A stretch of 64,000 bases of DNA from Chloroflexota bacterium (GTDB lineage: Bacteria; Chloroflexota; Anaerolineae; Anaerolineales; Villigracilaceae), in contig JAJYLQ010000002.1 in assembly GCA_021787595.1 (NCBI GenBank), forward strand, positions 124,001-188,000, given 5' to 3'. Positions 1 to 7,959 of this stretch are shown here, piece by piece. Position numbers and translations under genes: made by a program. The notes under the pieces are model-generated. The model ran no database searches. It worked only from the letters and a program-made list of their open reading frames with translations, and was not told the DNA's origin. Position 1 is the first letter of the stretch. Every line of letters starts with the position of its first letter.

Positions 1-270
1 CGCAAGTGGTGCTACATCCGCATGGAAGGCACGACCTTCGGCGAAGTTCCGCTCAACCTCGAGACCAAGCTCGAAGTGTGGGACAGTCCCAACTCGGCTG
101 GTGTGGTGATTGACGCGGTGCGCTGCGCCAAGATTGCGCTGGACCGCGGACTCAGCGGACCGATCGTCGGCCCGTCTTCCTATTTCTTCAAGACGCCGCC
201 CAAACAGTTCCGCGATAGCGTCTGTCGCGAGATGACAGAAGCCTACATCAAAGGTGAAAGCAACGAGTAA
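1..270 (+). CDS. ino1: Inositol-3-phosphate synthase, C-terminal part (partial)
   Basis: The reading frame is open from base 1, so this is the last 89 codons of a gene whose start lies outside the window. The tail matches the C-terminus of myo-inositol-1-phosphate synthases: the stretches WDSPNSAGV and [10 protein letters not shown] are typical. The family converts glucose 6-phosphate to inositol 3-phosphate using NAD, feeding inositol lipids or osmolytes in the cytosol. No catalytic residue of the N-terminal Rossmann domain is visible here. A hairpin terminator follows about 30 bp after the stop. Confidence 0.85.
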   Translation, partial: RKWCYIRMEGTTFGEVPLNLETKLEVWDSPNSAGVVIDAVRCAKIALDRGLSGPIVGPSSYFFKTPPKQFRDSVCREMTEAYIKGESNE

Positions 271-407
271 AAAGCAAGAAGAAAGAAGTAAGAAGAAAGA
301 AGGCGCGTTGACATGACGACGCGCCTTTTCTGTTATCATTGCACGAACCAAGATAATTCCATGAACCACCAAAACTTTTCGCTTCTCACTTCCCGCTTCT
401 TACTTCC
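271..407. repeat. Two oppositely oriented purine/pyrimidine iterated tracts
   Basis: Bases 271-303 iterate an AAGAAG/AAGTAAG motif, and bases 375-407 iterate the complementary CTTCT/CTTACTTCC type motif. The two tracts therefore face each other around a 70-bp core that carries the ino1 terminator. The right tract lies inside the signal-peptide coding region of the next gene. The layout resembles the inverted iterated tracts around the two four-helix-bundle genes in this window, but no such gene lies between these. Confidence 0.5.
302..329 (+). terminator. Rho-independent terminator of ino1
   Basis: Stem GGCGCGT (302-308) pairs with ACGCGCC (319-325) around a 10-nt loop and is followed by TTTT. 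It sits 30 bp after the inositol-phosphate synthase stop. Confidence 0.7.
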
Positions 408-1569
408 GACACTTCGACTGCGCTCAGTGCAAGCTTTGAGCCTGCTCGCCGTTTTATTGACCTCCTGCCAGTCTGCGACTCCCACCGCGGACCCAAACGC
501 GATCATGACGCGGGCTGTGCAAACGGCCTTCGCCGCGCTCCAGCAGAATAAAGCGACCGCGACGCCGTCCCCGGCCAGCACGCCCGCTTCCACACCGACG
601 TCCGCATCGCTCACGCCGCCCGCGCTGCCGCCAACATTTACGACCAATACGCTGTCACCGATGGTCACTCCGCACACGTATATTTCTGATTCCTGCCAAT
701 ATATCAAGGACCAATGGACGTCAACGAATGCCGCTCCGGGGACAATCGTCTTTGCCATCATGTTCCACAGCATCGAGAAAGGGACAGCACAGGTCTCGGA
801 CTCGAAGAACGTCAGCGATAAGGATTTCCAAGCCATGATGAACAGCCTGCACGATGAGGGATTTACGGCGATCAACACGCAGCAGCTGGCAGACTTTCTC
901 TATCGCAACATCAGCATCCCCGCGCGGTCTGTGGTCTTGATTCAGGATGATCGTCATCAAGCCCAAAACTTTATAGATCATTTCCTGCCCTATTACAAAA
1001 AATGGGGCTGGCCCGTGGTCACCGGCTGGATCAGCGCGTTTGGCGGAAGCGATCCTTATTTGCAGGAAAATGTGTCCCTCTCGAATCAAGGCTGGGTGGA
1101 TTACCAGGCGCATGGCGTCGTGCATAACATCCCCATGAGCGATGGTTCCACAGACGAATATATAACCGGCGAATTACAGGGTTCGATCACGAACATCCAA
1201 AAATACTTCAATAAGACGCCCATTGCCATCATCTGGCCGGGCGGCGGATTCGGTGTTCGTCCCGTCCAGTTCGCGCGCAAGTTTGGCTACCAGCTGGGAT
1301 TCACCATCAATCCGCGCGGGCCGATGATGTTCGATTGGATTCCGCTTGCCGATAAGACCGATCCCCAAAATCCGCTCTACATCCCCGAAGGCCCGGCCCA
1401 TGATCCTTTGATGACGCTGCCGCGCTACTGGCCCTCGCAAGTCGTGGCGGCCCTGGATGGCATCCGGCAAATGGGCAATGCGGCGGCTGCGTATGCCCAG
1501 CAAAATAAAGCCGCCGAACTGCAATACTACAATATCATGTGCGCGGCGAAAGATGGGCCAATTCAATAA
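361..1569 (+). CDS. Lipoprotein with polysaccharide-deacetylase-like domain
   Basis: This 402-residue protein has a type II signal peptide with lipobox LTSC (Cys36), then a Thr/Pro/Ala-rich linker to about residue 100, then a polysaccharide deacetylase (NodB/CE4) fold. Visible motif elements are QDD near residue 196, HGVVHN near 262 and WPGGGFG near 302. The family removes acetyl groups from peptidoglycan or surface glycans outside the membrane; the substrate here is unknown. The ATG at 361 is chosen because the longer frame (GTG/ATG near 313) adds residues that spoil the signal peptide. Part of the signal peptide is encoded by short repeat sequence (see findings). Confidence 0.8.
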   Translation: MNHQNFSLLTSRFLLPTLRLRSVQALSLLAVLLTSCQSATPTADPNAIMTRAVQTAFAALQQNKATATPSPASTPASTPTSASLTPPALPPTFTTNTLSPMVTPHTYISDSCQYIKDQWTSTNAAPGTIVFAIMFHSIEKGTAQVSDSKNVSDKDFQAMMNSLHDEGFTAINTQQLADFLYRNISIPARSVVLIQDDRHQAQNFIDHFLPYYKKWGWPVVTGWISAFGGSDPYLQENVSLSNQGWVDYQAHGVVHNIPMSDGSTDEYITGELQGSITNIQKYFNKTPIAIIWPGGGFGVRPVQFARKFGYQLGFTINPRGPMMFDWIPLADKTDPQNPLYIPEGPAHDPLMTLPRYWPSQVVAALDGIRQMGNAAAAYAQQNKAAELQYYNIMCAAKDGPIQ

Positions 1570-1633
1570 TCGGCGAATCAACCCGGCCTATTTGGCATAT
1601 CTTTATTCGCATTTCTCGAGGCTCAAAGCAAGA

Positions 1634-1981
1634 ATGACGACTTCCTGCATGTTTTGCAAAATTGCCAATCATGAATCCAAGGCCGACGTCGTTTATCGCG
1701 ATGATGAAGTGACCGCCTTCCGCGACATCCACCCCGTCGCGCCGACGCATATTCTCATCGTCCCGAACAGGCATATCGAATCTATCAATGAAATGAAGCC
1801 CGAAGACCAGCCGCTCGTCGGGCACATGGTCTTTACCGCGAAGCAACTTGCCGCGCAGGAAGGCATTAACGAAGAAGGTTACCGTTTAATTATGAATACC
1901 GGTCCGCACGGCGGGCAGACGGTCTTTCACATGCACTTGCATTTGATCGGGGGACAGCGGATGAAACATCCGATGGGTTAA
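1634..1981 (+). CDS. HIT family (histidine triad) nucleotide-binding protein
   Basis: A compact 115-residue HIT protein. It begins with the FCKIA motif common to the HINT/PKCI branch and ends with the triad HMHLHLIGG near residue 102. HINT enzymes hydrolyse adenosine phosphoramidates and related nucleotides in the cytosol. The frame is open further upstream (from 1457), but that part overlaps the deacetylase gene in another frame and has no HIT similarity, so the ATG at 1634 is preferred; an ATG at 1649 is also possible. The ribosome binding site is weak. Confidence 0.88.
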   Translation: MTTSCMFCKIANHESKADVVYRDDEVTAFRDIHPVAPTHILIVPNRHIESINEMKPEDQPLVGHMVFTAKQLAAQEGINEEGYRLIMNTGPHGGQTVFHMHLHLIGGQRMKHPMG

Positions 1982-1988
1982 ATAATTT

Positions 1989-2025
1989 CCCCTCTCCTTT
2001 TGGGAGAGGGGCTAGGGGTGAGGGG
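1989..2025. repeat. C/G-rich hairpin between convergent genes
   Basis: CCCCTCTCC (1989-1997) pairs with GGAGAGGGG (2003-2011) around a short T-rich loop, followed by CTAGGGGTGAGGGG. It lies between convergent genes and may act as a terminator. The same kind of CCTCTCCC-GGGAGAGG hairpin forms the core of the 173-bp elements elsewhere in the window. Confidence 0.55.
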
Positions 2026-2026
2026 A

Positions 2027-2878
2027 TTATCTCTTCAACAATCCGCTCCGCTGGAGCTTGCTTTGCGGCTTCCGCAAGCGGAGCGCGTACCAGCCGAGTC
2101 CAACCCCTCCGAGAAGCAGGAGTCCGCCAAAGATCCCGAGCAGAGGCGATGGCCCCCCGCCGCTGTCGCCCGGTGCCGGCTGGGCCGCCGTCGTATCCTT
2201 GGATTGCGCGCCGAAATCCACGTAATCACTGCCGCCCGCTTTGAGGTCCAGATCAGAAGTCAGACTCGTTGTGGGATTATAGTTATCGGGAAGAGCCGCG
2301 GCAATGCTGTAATGACCTTCGGGAATATTGTTAAAACATATTCCCTGATACGCATTGGGATCGGGATTGGTCACGGTCTGCAAGGTCTTCGAATATTTGC
2401 CGCTTGTTTCCGTTACGCTGATCGCACCGCCGGCAACGGCTCCTTCATTTGCATCTTTAAATCCATTGCCATTGATATCATCGAAGAGAATGACACAAAT
2501 CTGGGTCGTTCCGGCGGGCGGCGTGGGCGTGATGGTCGGCGGCGGAGGCGTGGGCGAAGGTCCGGGCGTCGCAGATGGGACAACCGGACCGCCCGTGCCG
2601 ACGAGAACCTTTTGCCCAATTTGCAGGTTCGAACAATCGGTATTGATGGTTTCGTTCAACTGACGCAGCTGCGCGTCAGTGATGCCATATAGATATTCGA
2701 TTTTTGTGCACGTATCGGATTGCTGGACGACGTAATAAATGTTGCCGTTCGGCAGGGCCGTATTGGTGGCGATCTGTATGCCTTGAGCCGGAGGCGCGGC
2801 CTGCGCCGGAAGGGAAAGACCGAAAAGCACGATGGCCGCGACGACAAAACTTATGATAACCAGCGGGCGAATTTTCAT
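2027..2878 (-). CDS. LysM-domain surface protein with C-terminal membrane anchor
   Basis: The 283-residue protein has an N-terminal signal peptide ending near AQAAP (residue 28), a LysM module at about residues 47-95 (YYVVQQSD to GQKVLVG), a Pro/Thr linker, a Cna-B/SdrD-like beta domain with the calcium-loop-like segment DINGNGFKDANEG near residue 135, and a C-terminal transmembrane helix with a basic tail. LysM binds peptidoglycan-type glycans, so the product is probably wall-associated outside the membrane. The start codon lies 7 nt after a TATAAT box (see the promoter entry), which suggests a leaderless mRNA. The exact partner is unknown. Confidence 0.8.
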   Translation of the reverse strand: MKIRPLVIISFVVAAIVLFGLSLPAQAAPPAQGIQIATNTALPNGNIYYVVQQSDTCTKIEYLYGITDAQLRQLNETINTDCSNLQIGQKVLVGTGGPVVPSATPGPSPTPPPPTITPTPPAGTTQICVILFDDINGNGFKDANEGAVAGGAISVTETSGKYSKTLQTVTNPDPNAYQGICFNNIPEGHYSIAAALPDNYNPTTSLTSDLDLKAGGSDYVDFGAQSKDTTAAQPAPGDSGGGPSPLLGIFGGLLLLGGVGLGWYALRLRKPQSKLQRSGLLKR

Positions 2879-2885
2879 CGTCGAA

Positions 2886-2891
2886 ATTATA
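2886..2891 (-). promoter_or_regulatory. -10 box of leaderless LysM gene
   Basis: On the minus strand TATAAT is followed by 7 nt (TTCGACG) and then the ATG at 2878. No ribosome binding site fits between them, so transcription probably starts at or next to the start codon. Confidence 0.6.
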
Positions 2892-2936
2892 TCAGGAATA
2901 AAATCAGTCCTCCAACGGATGACCGATTTTATTCGC

Positions 2937-3950
2937 TTATTTGCCGTAGCGTTTTCGGATTTCCGGCAGGAAGTATCGCTCGAAGAACGCCTCCACATCG
3001 TAATCGGGCTTCCAGCCCCAGTCAGTGCGCGCCAATGAATCGTTCACATCCTCCGGCCACGAATCGACGATACCCTGCCGGCGCGGATTCGGCTCGAAGC
3101 GAATATCCGCACCGGGAAATGCTTCGAGCGCGCGGTCGCGGAATTGTCCCGCAGTCAACGCAAACGCGGCCACGTTATAAACCACGTGACGCAATTTTTC
3201 GCGCGGCACGTCGGTCAGCATCAGCAAGGATTTGATCGCGTCCGGCATCGCCATGAAAGAGATTTTCGTGTCTTCGCGAACAAAACAGGAGTACGGCTTT
3301 CCCTGCGCGGCGGCATGTAACATCTCGGGGCCGTAATCGCTCGTCCCGCCGCTGGGCAGGGTAAAGGCGGAGATCAAGCCTGGGAAACGGAGCGCGCGAA
3401 AGTCCAGCATGACCGGCGGGTTCGAGTCCAGATGACGCTGGCCGTAATAACGGCTGTAATACATCCCCAGTTTTTCACAATAGAGTTTATTGCATCCGTA
3501 CATCGTGTGCGGGGTGTTGTATTCATCCTCTTTCACGCACCCGGCAGATTTCTTCACATCAAGGCTTGGCATCCCGTATGCGGCAATGGAACTGGGGAAC
3601 AAGAACTTGATCGGCTTTTTATATTTCTCCGAACGATACGCGGCCAGCATCAACAGCTGCATCGTGCCCTCGACGTTGATGCGGTGCGCCTCTTCCGTTG
3701 CCACTTCCGCTTTTGAAGAGAGCGATGCCGCCAGGTGAAAAATGATGTCGAAATCGTAATCGTAAAAGGTCTTGATCTTGTAAACCAAATCCCCCTGCAC
3801 ATGCTCTGCCGCCAAATCCTTGATCGTATCCGGCAGCGGCGCAATGTCTGCCGTCACCACTCGATGTCCTCCCCGCTTCGATAATTCCTGCACCAGCGCC
3901 TGACCGATTTCCCCGCACGCGCCCGTCACCAGCACAGTTTTATCCGTCAT
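2937..3950 (-). CDS. NAD-dependent epimerase/dehydratase, threonine-dehydrogenase-like SDR
   Basis: This 337-residue extended SDR protein has the NAD-binding glycine motif GACGEIG at residue 10, the active-site YGCNK (Tyr-x-x-x-Lys) and the segments PGLIS, GGTSDYG, CFVREDT and MPDAIK. These are characteristic of the L-threonine 3-dehydrogenase/UDP-sugar epimerase branch (SDR-type Tdh). The likely role is cytosolic NAD-linked oxidation or epimerisation; substrate is not certain. The ATG at 3950 has a clear AGGAG 6 nt upstream, so the much longer open frame to 4334 is rejected. Confidence 0.8.
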   Translation of the reverse strand: MTDKTVLVTGACGEIGQALVQELSKRGGHRVVTADIAPLPDTIKDLAAEHVQGDLVYKIKTFYDYDFDIIFHLAASLSSKAEVATEEAHRINVEGTMQLLMLAAYRSEKYKKPIKFLFPSSIAAYGMPSLDVKKSAGCVKEDEYNTPHTMYGCNKLYCEKLGMYYSRYYGQRHLDSNPPVMLDFRALRFPGLISAFTLPSGGTSDYGPEMLHAAAQGKPYSCFVREDTKISFMAMPDAIKSLLMLTDVPREKLRHVVYNVAAFALTAGQFRDRALEAFPGADIRFEPNPRRQGIVDSWPEDVNDSLARTDWGWKPDYDVEAFFERYFLPEIRKRYGK

Positions 3951-4013
3951 TATATGCTCCTGATATGCTAGAATGGGAATGCCGTTGTATTTTACAACAC
4001 CTTCGAGATTTAT

Positions 4014-4820
4014 ATGCTTCACAGCCATCATTCTTTTCGGTTGACATTCATCCTCGCCATTGCGCTGACCATCGGCTTGACGGGCTGCGCCGGTTTGGAG
4101 GACACTTCGATTCTGACTCCCCCGCCGGGAACGCCGACGCCGGTTCCTTCTCCGACGATTGTCTGGTTCCCGCCTTCGGCCACACCCACGCCGCAAGTTT
4201 TCCCCACCAAGGCGCCCACGCCCGAACAAAAACCCGGCATTGGCAGCGTCGCCATGACCGATGATTTTTCTTCGCCCCTGGTTTGGGATACCGCCACATC
4301 GGATCAGGCAGGCGTTAACGTCAGCAACCATCAATTGACCATTGCGGTCCAGCCCGGCGTCTTTGCCGACAGTTTCCGCAAAGATGTGATCCTGAGCGAC
4401 TTCTACGCGGAGATCACAGCCAGCCTGAGCCTCTGCAGAGGCCAGGATGAATATGGATTTTTATTCCGCGCGCCAAACTCGGTTGCGTTTTACACGTACG
4501 CACTTTCCTGCGATGGTCATGCGCGCGTGGAACGCACCAGCGTCGCCACGCACCTGCCGCTCCAGCCGCCAACTCCCAGCGGCGACGTTCCGACTGGCGC
4601 GCCGGGTCAAACGCGTCTCGGCGTGTGGGCCGTCGGCCCGGACTTGCGATTCTTTTTGAATGGCCGTTATCAATTCAGCGTGAATGACAGAAGTTATGCA
4701 TCCGGCGGGATTGGCGTATTCGCGCATTCAGTGGGCGATACCCCGGTAACAGTCATCTTTTCCAATTTAGCGGTGTACGATGTGACATACACACCGCCGA
4801 CCAGAACACCAAAGCCGTAG
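4014..4820 (+). CDS. Lipoprotein with jelly-roll (LamG/DUF1080-like) domain
   Basis: A 268-residue exported lipoprotein: hydrophobic signal to residue 24, lipobox LTGC, then a TPTP-rich linker to about residue 75. The rest (DDFSSPLVWDTAT to the C-terminus) is a beta-rich domain resembling the concanavalin-like fold of DUF1080/LamG proteins, with the typical alternation GFLFRA, DLRFFLNGRYQ and GGIGVFA. Such domains bind or hydrolyse glycans; no catalytic residue can be assigned. The start overlaps no other gene and lies 63 bp from the divergent epimerase. Function is unknown. Confidence 0.7.
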   Translation: MLHSHHSFRLTFILAIALTIGLTGCAGLEDTSILTPPPGTPTPVPSPTIVWFPPSATPTPQVFPTKAPTPEQKPGIGSVAMTDDFSSPLVWDTATSDQAGVNVSNHQLTIAVQPGVFADSFRKDVILSDFYAEITASLSLCRGQDEYGFLFRAPNSVAFYTYALSCDGHARVERTSVATHLPLQPPTPSGDVPTGAPGQTRLGVWAVGPDLRFFLNGRYQFSVNDRSYASGGIGVFAHSVGDTPVTVIFSNLAVYDVTYTPPTRTPKP

Positions 4821-4853
4821 CAATGCAGGGAAATTCATCTGAGCGAGATATTC

Positions 4854-5681
4854 ATGCCAAATAATAAACTCAATGATCTCGATTCAAAAACCTGGCTTAA
4901 ATTCCAGAAGTCATGGTTCATCCATAATCCGCCGCCGCGCCGTAAAGGGGTGCTTGTCCACCCGGCCAAATTCCCGGAGACGATGGCACAGGAATTCATC
5001 GAGTTCTTCACCAAAAAGGGCCAGGCCGTTTTGGATCCGATGGCGGGAACCGGGTCAACGCTGGTCGCGGCGCTGCGCGCCGGGCGCAATTCGTATGGCA
5101 TCGAGTTGAATCCAAAATACGCAAAGATCGCAAAACAGATCATCGAAGACGAACGCGCTGCTTTGGGAAAGACAATCAACAATCTAAAATCTGAAATCAT
5201 CAAGGGCGACGCGGCCAAGATTACCAATTGCCAATTACCAATCATCCATTATGTTTTGACTTCGCCTCCCTACTGGGACATGCTCCACGCCAAAGGGGCG
5301 GAAACGCAAAAGAAGCGCCGTTCATCCTCGACGCTGGATGTCTTTTATTCCGATGATCCAAACGATGTGGGCAATATTCATGACTATGAATTGTTCCTTG
5401 AAAAGCTGGTCAAAATCTACGCGGGACTAAAACCGTTGCTGCATGAAAAAGCATATCTCACCATCATCGTCAAGAACGTGAAGAAAGGCGGAAAGATTTA
5501 TCCGCTGGCGTGGGATGTGGCTCGCGAACTTGGTAAAACATACACATTGAAAGATGAAAAAATCTGGTGTCAGGATAACCAGTCGCTTGCACCATTTGGA
5601 TTGGGTTCCGCGTGGGTAAGTAATACGTTCCATCATTATTGTTTACAGTTCAGGAATGAAGAAAAAAATTTAGTGATATGA
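4854..5681 (+). CDS. Site-specific DNA methyltransferase (N4/N6 amino-MTase)
   Basis: The 275-residue protein carries the S-adenosylmethionine-binding motif I DPMAGTGST at residues 61-69 and the catalytic motif TSPPYW at 136-141. TSPPYW favours an N4-cytosine or adenine-N6 amino-methyltransferase. Motif I precedes motif IV, and the remaining 130 residues would hold the target-recognition part. Its stop overlaps the start of the next gene (ATGA), suggesting translational coupling. No typical restriction endonuclease adjoins it, but a protein with PD-(D/E)XK-like residues lies one gene downstream. It could be an orphan methylase or half of a restriction-modification system. Confidence 0.82.
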   Translation: MPNNKLNDLDSKTWLKFQKSWFIHNPPPRRKGVLVHPAKFPETMAQEFIEFFTKKGQAVLDPMAGTGSTLVAALRAGRNSYGIELNPKYAKIAKQIIEDERAALGKTINNLKSEIIKGDAAKITNCQLPIIHYVLTSPPYWDMLHAKGAETQKKRRSSSTLDVFYSDDPNDVGNIHDYELFLEKLVKIYAGLKPLLHEKAYLTIIVKNVKKGGKIYPLAWDVARELGKTYTLKDEKIWCQDNQSLAPFGLGSAWVSNTFHHYCLQFRNEEKNLVI

Positions 5682-6841
5682 AAAAGCTTCCCTCTCCTTT
5701 GATGTTTGGCAGCATCATCCTGCTCTTTGTAATGGGACTCGCGCTTCGCGGGCTGGCCCTTCCCGCAATATCTGGAGACATGCAATGGGCTTATATTCCT
5801 TGGTATGATTTCCTCAAAACTCATGGCATTCAGGAAATTGGCACAAACTTCTCGGATTACACTCCACCTTATCTCTATCTGCTTTGGCTCTCAACGCTGA
5901 CATCAACTTTTTTGCCCAATGTGGTGGCAATCAAATCAATTTCTATTTTTGCAGATGTTATCAATGCGTTCTTGGTCTATCGCATAGTGCGGCTCAAATA
6001 CCCGATCGGCTACACGCCTTTACTGGCTGGTGCTCTCTTTTGGGTTTTACCAACGGTCATGATGAACAGCAGTCTATGGGGACAAGCCGATGCCCTATAC
6101 ACTATGTTCTTACTGCTTTGTCTCTATTATCTCCTAAACAACAAATCATTATTGGGCGTCATTGCTTTTGGCATAGCGTTCACGATCAAAGCGCAAGCAA
6201 TTTTTATCGCGCCTTTGCTCGCCATATTGTTTTTCAAAAAGCGCATCGCCTGGCATTATTTTCTGATGGTTCCACTCGTTTATCTATTGCTTGATGCGCC
6301 CGCTTTCTTCCTTGGGCGATCTTGGCTGGGCATTTTCACAATTTACTCATCCCAGGCATATACTTTTCAGGAACTTTCCAAGAACGCACCCAACTTATAT
6401 ATTTTTGCATCCAGCATTTCATATGGTCTTGGCACGATCATTGGCCTGGTTCTCACTGTTCTTATTGTTGGTTGTTGGATTTTGTTGAACGCGCGTGCAA
6501 AATTTGATTTGAGCCGCAGCGCCATTCTCCTGATGGGACTGGTTTCTGTAGCCATCCTTCCGTTTGTATTACCCAAAATGCACGACCGTTATTTTTATCC
6601 TGCAGATGTTGTTTCATTGGCATTAGCCTTTTATTTCCCGGAATTATGGTTTGTGCCAATTCTCTATCAGGTCATCTCCACGTCGGCTTATATTGTTTTT
6701 CTCTTCAATGCAGCGCCGCTATTGACTCAGAGTGCTGCCATTCTGAATACATTGACAGTCAGCTTTCTGGTGTGGAAACAAGTGAGAACGTTTGCGCCCT
6801 CACCATTGTCAAAAATTTCAGCAAAAGAATCCCCGGCATAG
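5678..6841 (+). CDS. GT-C type polytopic glycosyltransferase-like membrane protein
   Basis: A 387-residue protein with about ten hydrophobic helices. The segment SSLWGQADALYT and the early acidic residue in the first loop (ISGDMQW) resemble GT-C mannosyl/arabinosyltransferases of the PMT and GT87 type, which use polyprenyl-phosphate sugars on the outer face of the membrane. The ATG overlaps the methyltransferase stop by 4 nt. The gene looks more AT-rich than most neighbours, so horizontal acquisition is possible. Acceptor and sugar are unknown. Confidence 0.65.
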   Translation: MKKLPSPLMFGSIILLFVMGLALRGLALPAISGDMQWAYIPWYDFLKTHGIQEIGTNFSDYTPPYLYLLWLSTLTSTFLPNVVAIKSISIFADVINAFLVYRIVRLKYPIGYTPLLAGALFWVLPTVMMNSSLWGQADALYTMFLLLCLYYLLNNKSLLGVIAFGIAFTIKAQAIFIAPLLAILFFKKRIAWHYFLMVPLVYLLLDAPAFFLGRSWLGIFTIYSSQAYTFQELSKNAPNLYIFASSISYGLGTIIGLVLTVLIVGCWILLNARAKFDLSRSAILLMGLVSVAILPFVLPKMHDRYFYPADVVSLALAFYFPELWFVPILYQVISTSAYIVFLFNAAPLLTQSAAILNTLTVSFLVWKQVRTFAPSPLSKISAKESPA

Positions 6842-6863
6842 AAGTGTTTGAATTCGACAGCTC

Positions 6864-7856
6864 ATGATTACCATTTCTGATTTAGTTCGCATTCCCTACA
6901 CACCCGATCTGACAGAAGGCGGTATTGCCTACGCCTGCCGTTCGCTCCCGCACACGTATGACCGCATGGGCGGTTCGCCGTTCGACCGTCTGCGGCGTAT
7001 CGTGGCGGGCGTGGCTGTCGAGCTTGCCTTCCGACGTTATCTTGCGCAGCAAAATATTCCGTTCGATATCAAAGGCGCGACGCCATTCACTGACCCGGAT
7101 CGTTATGATGTCTCACTCGGTGGGCATCGTTGCGACATTAAATCTTTTTTGATCTCACATCGGACTCAAATCACTTCGCTTCGCGCGGACCCGGGCTTGA
7201 TCCTCCAAGCCCCGGCTTTGGTCCCGCTCGATCAGTATTCCTCGGACGGTCACGCCGGGAACGATATTTACCTCTTTGCATTTCTCACCGGTTTAATTGC
7301 GGCCTCGCCGGACGATATGCAAAAAGCATCCGATGCCGGGCAGCCCATTTATCTGATCCACACGATGCCAAAAACATGGGCTCGCCCGCGCGCGTGGATT
7401 CCGCTGGGGCCGCTGGTGCTGAAATCCGAATCGGATGAAAGACTAATGCTCGAAATCGGCGGGCAGGATTCGGGTCGGGGTTTTCTGACGCGTGCGACAC
7501 ATCTTCCGCCTCATACGCGGTGTGAAGTCAGCGCGGATTTCTATTCGCTGGCATACGTTCGCGCCAAGTCAAGACCAACCGCGCGGCTCGGAATTTATTC
7601 TCCGCCGCGTAAGGAAACGTACATCGTCGAGCCAATTGAATGGGGTAATATCTGGGTTTATGGGATGGATATTTACCTGGCAGGCTGGATCACGCGCGAT
7701 GAATTTCGCCGCCGCGCCGGCTTGATCCGCGAGGGCAGCCGCGTGTTCCAATACAACCAGACGCGCACAAAAAATCTGGCTGTGCCAGTATCTGACTTGA
7801 GGCCATTGAACGAATTGTTCGAGCGCGTGCGCCAATGGGAAATGGATGGATCGTAA
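6864..7856 (+). CDS. Uncharacterised protein with PD-(D/E)XK nuclease-like motif
   Basis: I do not recognise the whole family. Residues 50-93 contain an ordered set consistent with a PD-(D/E)XK nuclease core: Glu53 in a helix (AVELAF), Asp82 (RYDVSLGG) and Asp91-Ile-Lys93 (CDIKS). Such folds occur in restriction and repair nucleases. The C-terminal half (about 200-330) is conserved-looking with many aromatic residues (WGNIWVYGMDIYLAGW). It follows the GT-C gene by 22 bp and ends in a strong terminator, so it closes the unit that begins with the methyltransferase. Nuclease activity is inferred only. Confidence 0.6.
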   Translation: MITISDLVRIPYTPDLTEGGIAYACRSLPHTYDRMGGSPFDRLRRIVAGVAVELAFRRYLAQQNIPFDIKGATPFTDPDRYDVSLGGHRCDIKSFLISHRTQITSLRADPGLILQAPALVPLDQYSSDGHAGNDIYLFAFLTGLIAASPDDMQKASDAGQPIYLIHTMPKTWARPRAWIPLGPLVLKSESDERLMLEIGGQDSGRGFLTRATHLPPHTRCEVSADFYSLAYVRAKSRPTARLGIYSPPRKETYIVEPIEWGNIWVYGMDIYLAGWITRDEFRRRAGLIREGSRVFQYNQTRTKNLAVPVSDLRPLNELFERVRQWEMDGS

Positions 7857-7891
7857 GGGTCATCATGGTTTCCGCTTAGACTCGACTGGGA

Positions 7892-7918
7892 CGCTGCTGC
7901 TTTAGAGCAGCGTTTTTT
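7892..7918 (+). terminator. Rho-independent terminator
   Basis: Stem CGCTGCT (7892-7898) pairs with AGCAGCG (7906-7912), followed by TTTTTT. It ends the methyltransferase/GT-C/nuclease-like unit. Confidence 0.85.
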
Positions 7919-7959
7919 GTTTAAGAAACCGCTCATTGATTTCTGGTACACTTTTCGAC

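Noticed and set aside
308-336. TTGACA-17-TGTTAT promoter before the deacetylase gene
   Set aside because: The -35 part lies inside the ino1 terminator hairpin; it may still act as promoter but I could not separate the two.
2937-4334. Extended epimerase frame with 128 extra N-terminal residues
   Set aside because: The extension overlaps the divergent lipoprotein gene and the AGGAG site marks the ATG at 3950.
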